Assembly: GCA_001430745.1 (NCBI GenBank)
Contig: KQ482063.1
Span: 674,701-701,784, forward strand
DNA length: 27,084 nt
Direction of reading: 5' to 3'
Source: Auxenochlorella pyrenoidosa
Taxonomy: Eukaryota > Chlorophyta > Trebouxiophyceae > Chlorellales > Chlorellaceae
Under the pieces are notes generated by a model that worked only from the letters and a program-made list of their open reading frames with translations, did no database searches and was not told where the DNA came from. Positions 1 to 9,900 of this stretch are shown here, one piece after another; the stretch's first letter is position 1, and each line of letters begins with the position of its first letter. The translations under genes were made by a program, and so were the position numbers.

Positions 1-123
1 AGCGGTGAGGGAGGGTTGAACATGGGAAGGGACTTAGGGCCTTTCAGCTTTCATCACTGCTTAGAATAGACCGCGATCCCCCACGCAGGTGCAGGCAAGA
101 GTGCATGAGGTGTGGGAGCTCAC

Positions 124-3100
124 TCGCGAGGTTGAAGGCCACAGTGCTGGCGCCGGTGGGGCAGCCAGAGGTGCAGGGCCGGGCGAAGAAGGCGTCCGCG
201 CCGAGCATGTGCCCCTGGTTGCCGCTGTTGAAGGCCCAGGCAATCCAGCCGGTGGTAGTGGCCCTGCAGAAAGCACAGCACATGTGAAACAGGCTTTAGC
301 GTGCTGGGACCGAACGCATGTGTACATGTGTGGTGGCTGCTCACATTTCACAACTGTGAGCAGCCTCATGCAGGTGCCCTACTCTGCAAGCTCTCCTGCA
401 CTACGCACTGCACCACACCGCACTGCACAGCACAGCACAGCACAGCACAGCACCACATGGCACAGCAGAGCACGGCACAGCAACTCACTTGATGCCCACG
501 CGCAGGGTGCCGCCCGAGACGGCATAGAACTGGGTGTAGGAGAAGCCCGCGCTGGTGGTGGTCTGGCAGGCGTCATACTTGATGCCGTTCAGGCAGCACG
601 GATCCGACGGCTGGCAGGTGGGCAGCGGGGGCGCTGGCGGCGGGGGCGGCGAGGCGGCACCAGCCGGCGGCGGCGACGCGGGCGGGAGGCCCTTGGGGCC
701 GGCACCTCTGTTGAGGATGGGAGCGTTGGTGTCGACGGTGGCATCCAGGTCGGCCGAGCTGTAGGGGATGAACACCTTGGCGGTCATCCAATGGCGCTGC
801 AGGTGTTGGGTTTGCGAGGCAACGTGGTGGGGCGACAGGCCGGGCTTGGCAAGGTGAGGGGGTGATAGACGAGGGGCTCTGGAGCCCTGCTCCAAGAATG
901 CACAATCAGTAGGAGCCCTCTGCACAAAGCAGCAAGGCCTGGCGAATGACCCCCACGCCTCCCCTCTCACCTTCATTGCGCCGACAGAGTCAACGTCGCC
1001 CATGGCAAACAGGAAAGACAGGGTGGAGGGTGCGGTCTGCAGGAGCTTGCGGGTGTCGCGCCTAGGGGGCGGGCGCGGCTTGGTCGCCAGCGCCTTTGGC
1101 GGCGGGGTCTTGCGCGGAGGCGGGCGCGCTTGCTGTGCCTTTGGCGGCGGGCGGGACCGGCGGACCGGCGGCGGGGATCGGGGCTGTGTGGGCGGCGCAG
1201 TGTTCACGAAAGCAGCTGGCGCGGGGCTGGGCGAGGGCGAGGGGGGCCGAGGGCGGGGCGGGGGCCGGGGCGGGGACGGCGAGCGGGGCTGGAAGGCGGC
1301 AGGCAGGATTATGTCAAAGGTCGTCACCAGCGCATGGCCGCTCTGGTAGGCCCTGCAAAGTTTCGGGGAGGGGGGGAAGGGACAGGCGGGGCAGCCAGTT
1401 TGGAGGCAAGGGGTGTGGTGGAGGGTGGTGCGGTGCTGGGTTAAACACAGTGGGCGATGCAAAAATGCAGCCGGCTGCAGTGGCGGCCTGTGGCAGCAGG
1501 GGCTCTGCCCTGCCTGGCGCAGCTCACTTGAGGGAGCCGGGCAGCAGGAAGCCTGAGGTGGGCTGGAAGTAGGCCACAGAGGTGCCAGCCAGCTTGTAAT
1601 CAGTTGAAGACGCGCCTGTCGGGCGGGACAGGGGCAGCCACCAGGGACAGTCAGTCAATGTTGCTGGATAGGCTGGCCAAGGGCCAGAGCCAAGGCAAGT
1701 CTCCTAAGAGCAGTGGCAGCCCGGCCGAACACGGCGCAAGAGTCCACAGCAGAAAGGGGCGGTGTGCGCAGCCAGCGGCTGCGTGCTGGTGCCGGCCCTG
1801 CTCACGCACCGGTGGGGGTGCCGGGGGCGGGGCGCGTGATGAACACCCTTGCGCCGATCATGTCGCCGCCGCCCTGCTCCAGCGGCAGGCCGAAGCCCAC
1901 CCAGCCGTTCGCAGAGTTGAGGCAGGCAAAGTCGGGGAGGATGAGGGCGCCGCGGAGGATGCGCTGGCCGCCGACAGTCACAAACGATGCCGCCAGCTGC
2001 ATGAAGCGGCCGCTGCCGGCGGGCACCTCGGAGCGCGTGCAGCGCCTGCAGGGCAGGGAGGGAACGATCGGCAGGGATTAGTGAGAGGGTGCAGGGTAGT
2101 GAAAGGCCAGGGGTGCAGGGGCAGGCAGGGCCAGCATGGGCATCCCTGTCCAAGGCACGCCCAGCAGCATGCAGGCGCTGGCATGATTTGCAGGCGGTGG
2201 CGCGTGGCCAGCACTGGGAGGCACTGGGGCGGCTGGGCCTTGCCTGTAGCGCTGCACGCCGTAGCTGCCCAGGTTCACTGCGCAGCCGTTGGCAGCGCCG
2301 GGGATGGCTGCAGGGGGGGTGGAGCGGCCAGCAGCCAGCCGCGCATCGGTGCATGTGCTTGACCCACGCCCGTACCCCAGCAGCCCTGTTGCCAGACGTG
2401 CAATGCGAACCTTTCGGGCTGCTCTCGGGCAAGGTGCCAGGCTGTCCCCCGGCGGCCACTCACTGCTGGGGTACAGCGTGAGGTTGATGCCGTCCTCGCC
2501 CTCGTCCTCCTGCAGCTTCCTGCCGGCGGTGGTGGTACCACGGCAGGCCACGGGCTCGCGGTACGACACGCGGTACACGGCGCCGGTGGAGGGTGCGTCG
2601 TCAGACACCAGCAGGGAGCCGTCGGGGAGCTGCTCCACGTCCACAGGGCGGCCTGCGAGAGTGCAGGAATTGAGGTGGTGGTGGGTGGGATCGGGGTGAG
2701 GGGAGGTTGGGAGACAGCAGGATGTAGGCAGCTCCGAAGTGCAGGCACCCTGTCAGGGCCAGCCCAAATTTCCGGCCTTGCCGGGGAGCCGCCCTGCCAA
2801 ACGGGGCAGCAGTCCCGCAGGCAGCCTGCATGGCGGGCCCACCGTTGTAGGCCGTGTTGGGCTGGATGGGAGGGTTGGGGCCGGCGACGTCGCCCGAGTC
2901 GCCGGGCACGCCACCAGACAGGAAGGGCGTGAAGGTTGCGACCTGAGTGGGGTTGGCTGGGTCCAGAGTCACCCGCATGACCCTGCAAGAGGGAGGAGGT
3001 GGGCAGCCAGGTCAGCATGAGGAGGACATTACTTGCATCGCTGCCGGCTTGCCGCCAGCCAGCATCAAGAGCGGCCGGGCAGGCGGGGCGCTCACCGCGC

Positions 3101-5797
3101 GCCGATGGGGCGCTGCCTGTTCCAGGAGCCGTGCTGCGCCAGCAGGATGGAGCGGTCGTAGGACTGGGGGAAGTTGGCGCCGGGGGCCCACTTATAGAAG
3201 CGCATGCCCAGGGGGGCGGTGTGCGGGCCCATGGCCTGGATGGCGGGCCGGAAGGACAGGCCGGGGCCTGCAAGGGAAGATGCAGGGAGGGCGGGGCCGA
3301 GGATAAACGGTCAAGGTTGCAAATCTCATGCTGTCTGCTGTTCTGCCTGCCGATGTCCAAGTACACAATGCCCGCCCGCCTTCCTGCCCGCCTGCGGGCC
3401 CGCCCTGCAGGGCCTGCCCAGGCGCCCACCATTGCAGGTCATGGCGGTCTCGTTGGCATTGAGGTCGGGGTCTACGAGCTGGGGCCCAACGCCCGGCAGG
3501 CGCAGGTAGGGGCGCGCATTGATGTCACCGCCCGTGGGACCGGTGTGGCAGAAGGGGAAGCCGAAGTGGGAGCCTGCTACCAGATGGGGGAGGGGAGGGA
3601 AGGGCGCACAAGGTGTGAGGACATGGCCCTCTGGGCATGGCCGGCACCGTGCCTGCTCTTCTTGGGATGTGTCGGCAGCGCCCAGCACTCCCTTGGGAGG
3701 CTGCCTTACCCTCCTCAGTTGCGACGTTCAGCTCGCAGTCGGGCCGGTTGTCTGTGATGTTAGGGTCGGTCAGGTCCCAGTCTGACAGGGGGCCAGGACG
3801 GGAGCAGAAGAATTGGAGTTCTGTCAAATGGCTGCGCGGCCTGGCACATGCGTTGGGCAATGCAGCCAGCTGCTGGCTGCCGGCTGCATCCGAGCTGGCT
3901 GAGCTTGCTTTGCAGCTGGAACCCCCACTCACTGTCGCGCCCGTTGTCTGTGAAGTACAGCCTCCCGGTGTCTGGGTGCCAGTCAAAGCCCACGGTGTTG
4001 CGCACGCCGCGGGCCACCAGCGCGATGCTGCCGCCATCACGAGCCATGCGGTAGATGGAGCCAAACTCCCACACCGGGGAGCCGGGGCCCTTGCTGCGCA
4101 CACGAGACCGGGCAGAGGGCGTGATGGTGCACTGTGCAAAACGGGTGCCAGGCAGCACGGCTTGACTCGTCCGCAGGAGGCGTGGCAGATACCAACACCA
4201 CCTCTGCTGCTGCCCGCTGGAGGATGGCTCGCGCCCGCAGACAGCGCATGGCAGGGCACAGCATGTTGCTGCTGGGGCACGCACGTGTAGGGCGCCGTGA
4301 CGTGGGAGGTGTTGCCAGAGTTGGCCACGCTGAAAATGAACTCGCCATCCACGGTGCCGTTGTTGGGCGGGGAGCCATCCAGGCGGCATGCGTTGCTGCA
4401 GGGAGGGCGTGGAGGGCCCAAGGGGCGTGCTCTGCATGTTTGAAGGCCGCGTAGCAACACAGCAAGCTAGTTCCTCTGCAGTCCAATCAGTCCATGCAAG
4501 CCCAGGCACGGATGCTCGTGGAGGGGCCCAATGGCGGCCCCGTTGCCTCCCTCCTCCCTGCTGTGCTGCGCCGCGCTGCGCACGCCTGCCGCACAGCGCT
4601 GTGCTGTGCTAGCACAGCGCATCCTTGCTCACCAGTTGGCGCCGATGGGCACGTACAGGTTGCCGTCGGGCCCAAAGCGGATGAACTTCCAGCCATGCCA
4701 GAAGTCGATGGGCAGGTCGTCGCGCACCACAGCCAGGTCGGCCAGGGTGGCGGTCTTCTTGCCCAGGGCAAAGGAGTCGACGTTGTCGAGGCGGTACAGC
4801 TGCGGGCAGGGGGGGGGATACTGGGCTCGTGTGGGAAGCCTAACGCCAGGGCTACACACACATGTGCACATGTGAGGAATGCGAATCTGTCGGCCAGAGC
4901 GCCCCAGAGGTCGTGCAGTCAGCGCCCTCAGACCGCTGCACGACCGGCCGTGCACGCCTGCACCAGGCTGACTCATCCCCGGCAGCATTGCAGCAAGGCA
5001 CACCGTGCACGACTTGTAGGGGTTCAGGGAGGCGATGAAGAGGCTGCCGCCGTTCCAGGCAATGCCATTGGGCAGGGAAGACAGGTTCTCGACCAGGGTC
5101 TGCACAGGGCAGCGGCCAGGGGTGGGGAGCTGCCAGTGAGTGCGCAGACGGTACCGGAGCGGCGGGCCGGTCCACAGACAAGCGCCACTCGGGCGCGGCG
5201 GCCAGGCCAGTGGCAGGGGTTCTGGCGCTGTTTGTCAAGCAGGTGGAGACATGCACGTCGTGCACGGCAGGGCCAGTGGGCGAGTCCCCAGAGCTGAATT
5301 CGTTGCCCAGATCCAGCCGGATGGCATGGCGGCGGCTCGGGGGCGGTGCAGGCCCCACCGCCCTCCTCACCACCACATAGTCAGCCTCGCCACGGCCTGT
5401 CAGATCCACCGCAGCCTTGATCTGCAGGAAGTGACGGGCTGGGAGATGCCTTGAGCTCACAGAAACATGCAGGGAGCTGCGCTGGCGCGGGCAGCTTCTG
5501 CGGGCAGCTTCCGCCAGGGGGACACCAGACGGCTGGCAAGTGACGCCCTGCGCTCACGCTTTGCGGCTTGCCCGCGAAGCTCATAGCGGAAATGTATGTA
5601 ATCCAGGGTCCGTTGGGCTTCGAGTTGCCAGAAAGCGCGAGGGAACGGGCGTTCTCCACGCGACCGGGTGCGTAGAGCTCGATATCAAAGCCCTGTGGAA
5701 GCGTCCAATCGGCCCTATTGAAGGCCGAGCGCGCTGGGCGCAGAATTGTGCCAGAGGCGACTAGGAGCAGCCACACCCCGAGGACGGACCGCCCCAT
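124..5797 (-). CDS. Paralogue A: secreted PQQ-type sorbosone/sugar dehydrogenase fused to two DOMON modules (3' end outside window)
   Basis: Seventeen exons are visible (5797-5558, 5421-5371, 5099-5004, 4799-4633, 4395-4285, 4093-3933, 3781-3710, 3573-3430, 3267-3096, 2982-2843, 2652-2464, 2307-2244, 2045-1810, 1615-1528, 1352-971, 796-489, 263-124). They join in phase for 920 residues; the last exon or exons lie left of base 1. The first ~25 residues form a signal peptide, so the product is probably secreted. Residues ~27-530 match the L-sorbosone/glucose dehydrogenase beta-propeller: a WHGWKFIRFGPDGNLY segment (H164, candidate catalytic base), VRNTVGFDWHP (R253-N254, like the PQQ-contacting Arg-Asn of soluble glucose dehydrogenase), FPFCHTG, and GPHTAPLGMRFY...HGSWNR. 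Residues ~536-790 form a DOMON-like module (NGWVGFG, M598, H773), interrupted by a proline-rich insertion at ~666-742. A second DOMON starts at ~840 (TGWIAWAF, M893). PQQ and heme use are inferred. Similar to paralogue B downstream in the same orientation. Confidence 0.85.
426..453. repeat. CACAG pentanucleotide repeat in an intron
   Basis: About five perfect CACAG units, then degenerate copies to ~480. They lie in the intron between the last two visible exons of paralogue A. Simple low-complexity repeat with no visible function. Confidence 0.8.
1060..1288 (-). other. Proline-rich (HRGP-like) insertion tract inside paralogue A
   Basis: On the minus strand this part of exon 15 encodes about 75 residues dominated by SPSPSP, PPRPPPRP and PPPK-type units, typical of hydroxyproline-rich cell-wall glycoprotein linkers in green algae. 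It sits inside the first DOMON-like module, between the FDIILPAAF strand and the STLSFLFAMGD strand. Paralogue B has an intron and a short hydrophilic loop at this point instead. A second, shorter PPPPP stretch lies at about 600-690, between the two DOMON modules. O-glycosylation is expected from the composition but not shown. Confidence 0.75.
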
Positions 5798-6945
5798 TGT
5801 GCACGGCGGTCACAATTCGGCTTGAAAACGAAATCTAATGCAGCTCGAGTCCGAAGATCTGCCCTGCCAAGCCCAAATTTTCAACCGGAAGCCGCTGAAC
5901 AGACGCAGCAGACGCAGCATGACAATAACGAGAGCGCCTCTCGCCTCCAAGCTCCGGACCTGCTTGAACAGAACTCAGGAAGGTCCTTACAGAATTTCAA
6001 GAGGAGCTGTCCCGTGCGTTCCCGGAGTTAGACCAGCATCCACCAGATGCCGCCACCGCCGCTGTCGCCGTTGCAAGCTCAAATGTTGCTCGTCAGCTGC
6101 TGCCAGTGCAACACTGCCGATCTCAATCTTGTTCAATGGCTGGCGGTTTGCGTTGATAGTTCTATGCAAGCCACGCAGAGGAGCTGGCGAACCAGCATAC
6201 AGAGCCACCCAGTTGGCGCTCGGTTCGTCGTCAACTGCCTGGCAGCATGCGTACGCTGCGACCACACACACGAGGGCACAGCTTAATTTAAGCCTTGAAT
6301 GAGGATGCTCAATTTGGGCCAGGAGCAGCGCGTGAACGCAATGCAGTGCATCTGATTTGGTAGAGTTACGAAAGCAGAGCAGAGGGCCTGCAGAGCAACC
6401 CAGGTTGCCAGCGCATAGCAGCCGTTCACGAAGCAAAGGCTGTGCCCATGCAAAAGAAAGAAGGGAAGGAGCGGCAGCAATGGCTGCAAAAAAATAGCCA
6501 CTGTTTAGTGCAGTTTACGTCGGGCAGGCGGCGGGCAATGCCACAAACTGAGGGAAGCCGCGACTGGGGTCAGGTCGGAGCAGCATCGCGCACGCCAGCA
6601 TGTGAGATGTAAGTGAAGAATAAAGCAAACACATTGCCCCGGCATCACGAGGGCAAGTGGGGCACAAAGCTTCAACAGCCAGAACAGCACGGCGGAGTGG
6701 TAGGTGTAACGAGCAGTTCGTGGGGAAGGCACAGGATGCAGGGTAGGTTTGTTTCGGTCTGTCAGCGGGTAAAAGCGTGCATTACAAAAGTGTGTGAAAC
6801 CTGCACGTCGGGGGGGCTGGCCAGGAACGCATCGTTGCTGGCATCGCACCGGCTTTGCTGGGTGTGGTGTCGCGCTACCCCTGCTCTGCCGGTGCGCTGC
6901 AGGGCAGCCAAACGGCACGCCCTGTGCATGGTGCTGGCCGCCAGC
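5798..6945. other. Intergenic: paralogue A 5' flank/promoter side and paralogue B 3' UTR
   Basis: This stretch is visibly less GC-rich than the flanking exons. The open frames on both strands here lack recognisable domains and splice-consistent continuation. It should contain the 5' UTR and promoter of A on its left side and the 3' UTR of B on its right side. No TATA-like box or other promoter element stood out. Confidence 0.5.
6782..6786 (-). terminator. TGTAA polyadenylation signal candidate, paralogue B
   Basis: TTACA on the plus strand, read as TGTAA on the minus strand, lies about 160 bases past the B stop codon. TGTAA is the usual polyadenylation motif of green algal nuclear genes. Short motif, so position-based support only. 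Confidence 0.5.
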
Positions 6946-9900
6946 TCAGCAGGAGTTGGGCAGGGTGATGGTGCCGCCTGCCTTGGAGATGCACTGGGTG
7001 GGGGGCTGGATGGCGTGCTGCCCCATGCCGTCAGCACTGCCGGCACTGCCGCCAAAGTACGGGCCGCCTGCAGAGCAGCGGGGCGGAGCACTCGACAGCA
7101 AGGGCGCACCCAGCGGGGCACACTGGCGCGCCGGCAGCAGCAGGGCAGGCGGCAGTGCCAGGCGTACGCTCTAGCTGCCAACCACGGCGGGCATGTGCAC
7201 GTGCAAGCCCCGGTGCTCTTGCCTCCATAGTTGATGGTGATGGTGCTCCCAGCGGCAGGCCAGGGGAGCGAGAAGGAGGCCCAGATGGCGCCGCCGCTCT
7301 GGCCAGAGCCCAGCACAGAGTAGGCAACAGACGTCGGCTGGGAGAAGTAAAATGTGCTGTAGCCTGAAAACATGGAGCGCGCTGGCGCGAGGCTGTGAGC
7401 GCAGGATTTGGGTAGCCCCAGCAGCAGCGAACCGCAGCAGCGGCCAGCAGCGGGCATGCGCGGTGCTGCGGCAGCTGCTGCAGCCGCTTGCAGCAGCCGC
7501 GCTGCTTGCTGCCAGGACATGGGACAGAGGCCCCCACCCCCACCCTTTCCCGGGCGCTCCCACATGCCGCACTCTTAACAAGCAGCACTCACCTCCAAGG
7601 ACAAAGGCTGGGGTGCTGACGCCGGTGGGGCAGCCAGAGGCGCAGGGGCGTGCAAAGAGCGCGTTGCCGCCGATCATGCCTGATCTGCTCGGGTTGAAAG
7701 ACCAGGCAATCCAGCCGCTGGTGGTGGCCCTGCAGAGGGAAGGGGCAGATGCAGGGCGCCACACTTGAATAAGAAGACCAGGAAGCAGCAGAGGGCGTAG
7801 CACTCCTGGCAAAAACAATGCCATTAGGTGCAGTGACAGGGGGTGAGGCTGAGGTTCCCACTTGCTAGAGCCCGTGCCATGGACGTGCATTCATCGACCC
7901 AACACTGATCCACCACGCCCTGTGCCCTGCCCACACCTGCGGTTCTGCCTTGCCAGTGCCAGCCTGCATCGGGACCCTGCTCCTGCAGCCGCCACAGGCA
8001 CCACTCCCGCCCCCCCGTGCCTGCACCCTTAGATGACTCACTTGATGCCGACCTTGAGGATGGAGCCCTCAAGCGAGTAGAACTGGCTGTAGGAGAAGCC
8101 TGGGTCGCTGGTGGTCTGGCAGGCCTGGTAGGCGACGCCCTCCAGCACGCAGGTGGCCCCAGGAGGCGGTGGAGGCGAGGCGGTGGCTTGCGGGACCAGC
8201 GGCCCTGAGCCCTTGTTGATGACCGGGGACCCAGCGGGGGCGGGGGCATTGATATCGGCCAGGGAGAAGGGAATGCTCAGCGCCGCGGTCAGCCAGTGTT
8301 GCTGCAGAGGAGGACGGGTGGAGGTGGGGGCCGCAGGCCGGCGTGAGGTTGCATGGTGCGCCCCAACTAGCCACCCAGGAATCGCCAGCGTTGCGCCTCC
8401 TCAGGCTGTGGAAGGCGCTGGGGCACCAGCCGGGCTGCAAGGGGCGCAAGCACGAATCGCCGCCGCAGCTGCACCCGCCTCTTGGCTGCACAGCGCTCAC
8501 TGGCCCAGCAGCACACCAGGAGTAAGCCCACCTGCAGGGTGGCCCCTGCCACATCTCCCAGCGCCAGCATGAAGGTGACGGTGGAGAAGGGTGTGTCGTC
8601 GTCGCCCGCCGCCCTCACAGGCTTTGGACTGATCTTGCCAGCCTTCCACGCTTGCTGCAGGTGAGCGACGCATGCAGAGGGGCTGGCTGGAATGGTGCGG
8701 CAAGCCAGCTGGCGGAAGAGCTGGCGGAACAGGGTGTTCTGGTGCGTGGCTCATGCATTCAGCGGTCTGCCGCCAGGCTGCAGCAGCGGCGGCAGCGCAG
8801 CTAGCTGCCCACCAGCTGGAAGCTGTAGGGCAGGAGGATCTCAAACTTTGTGACCAGGGCGCCTCCGGCCTGGTAGGCCCTGCAGGGCGAGCAAGAGGCA
8901 GGGGCGACATTAGGGCCGAGCACAGTGGACCCTCAAGGTGCTGGCAATGGGCGCCAGGTGATGCACGCAAGCTGCCTGCTTGCAACATGAACAAAGCAGG
9001 CAGGTGGGGGCCACAGGGTCCGCCTTGAAGGGCCGGCAGGGGGCAGGGCAGTGTGGCACTGTGACATGCAAGCACTGCGGTGCAGGGAGCATGCGGCAAG
9101 GCACCCACTTGAGTGACGCGGGGTCGGCCAGGAAGCCAGAGCTGGGCTTGAAGAGGGAAAAGGCCTGGCCATTGAGCTTGTACGCCGCGGTCTCCGCGCC
9201 TGCAGCGGGCCCAGCAGAGCGCGGCGTGTGCAGCGTGAGGGGTTGGCTCCCAGCGCCGCGGCGGCAGCAGCGGTGGGAGCAGAAGAAAGCCGGGGCACGC
9301 TGCGCCTTGAGCGGCAGGCAATCAAGCGACGGCCCAGCCCCTGAAGCCCTGCCCGGCCCGTTCCTCAACCCGCCTGTGCAGGAGGCGGCTCCCGGCTGGC
9401 AGGCCACCGGCCGCGTGATGAAGGCCTGCCCGCCGACCATGTCGATGCCGCCGCCCTGCTCGGGCGGCAGGCCAAAGCCCACCCAGCCCTTTGCGGAGTT
9501 CAGGCAGGGGTAGTTGGGCAGGACCAGGGCGCCCTTGAGGACTAGCTTGCTGCCGACTGTGGCCAGGGAGGTGGCCAGCTGCATGAAGCGGCCCCGCAGC
9601 ACCTGCGCCTGCACGCAGCGCCTGCGGTGGGTGGGGGTGTTGGGGGGGAAAGGGGGGGGGCTTGCTTCAGGCGGAGCACAGGCCTGCATTGGCGTGCCCT
9701 CGCTTTGAGATCTCGCCTCCACACTCAAGCTTGAGGCAGGGAGACCGCACCACCTCGCCCAGCAAAGGGGTCCCGGCTGACCCTTTCCCACATTCTTTAC
9801 CCGCTAGCCCACCTGAACTTGTGAGGGAACAGGCCGCGTCCCAGGTTGACCTTGCAGCCGGCGCCCGCGCCCGGGATGGCTGCACCAAGCAGGCAGCCAG

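Noticed and set aside
426..480. CACAG repeats as a CRISPR-like array or satellite
   Set aside because: Five-base units without spacers, inside a spliced intron of a eukaryotic gene; a simple repeat.
1002..1572. Gly/Arg/Ala-rich plus-strand frames opposite paralogue A
   Set aside because: They are the reverse-complement shadow of the proline-rich coding tract on the minus strand, which is supported by splice phase and homology to B.
3430..3573. FPFCHTG motif as a c-type heme site
   Set aside because: The c-type motif is CxxCH. Here there is only Cys-His, conserved in both paralogues and typical of sorbosone dehydrogenase propellers.
5838..6302. 154-codon open frame on the plus strand between the paralogues
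   Set aside because: Composition is arbitrary, there is no recognisable motif or splice continuation, and it overlaps another equally long frame on the opposite strand.
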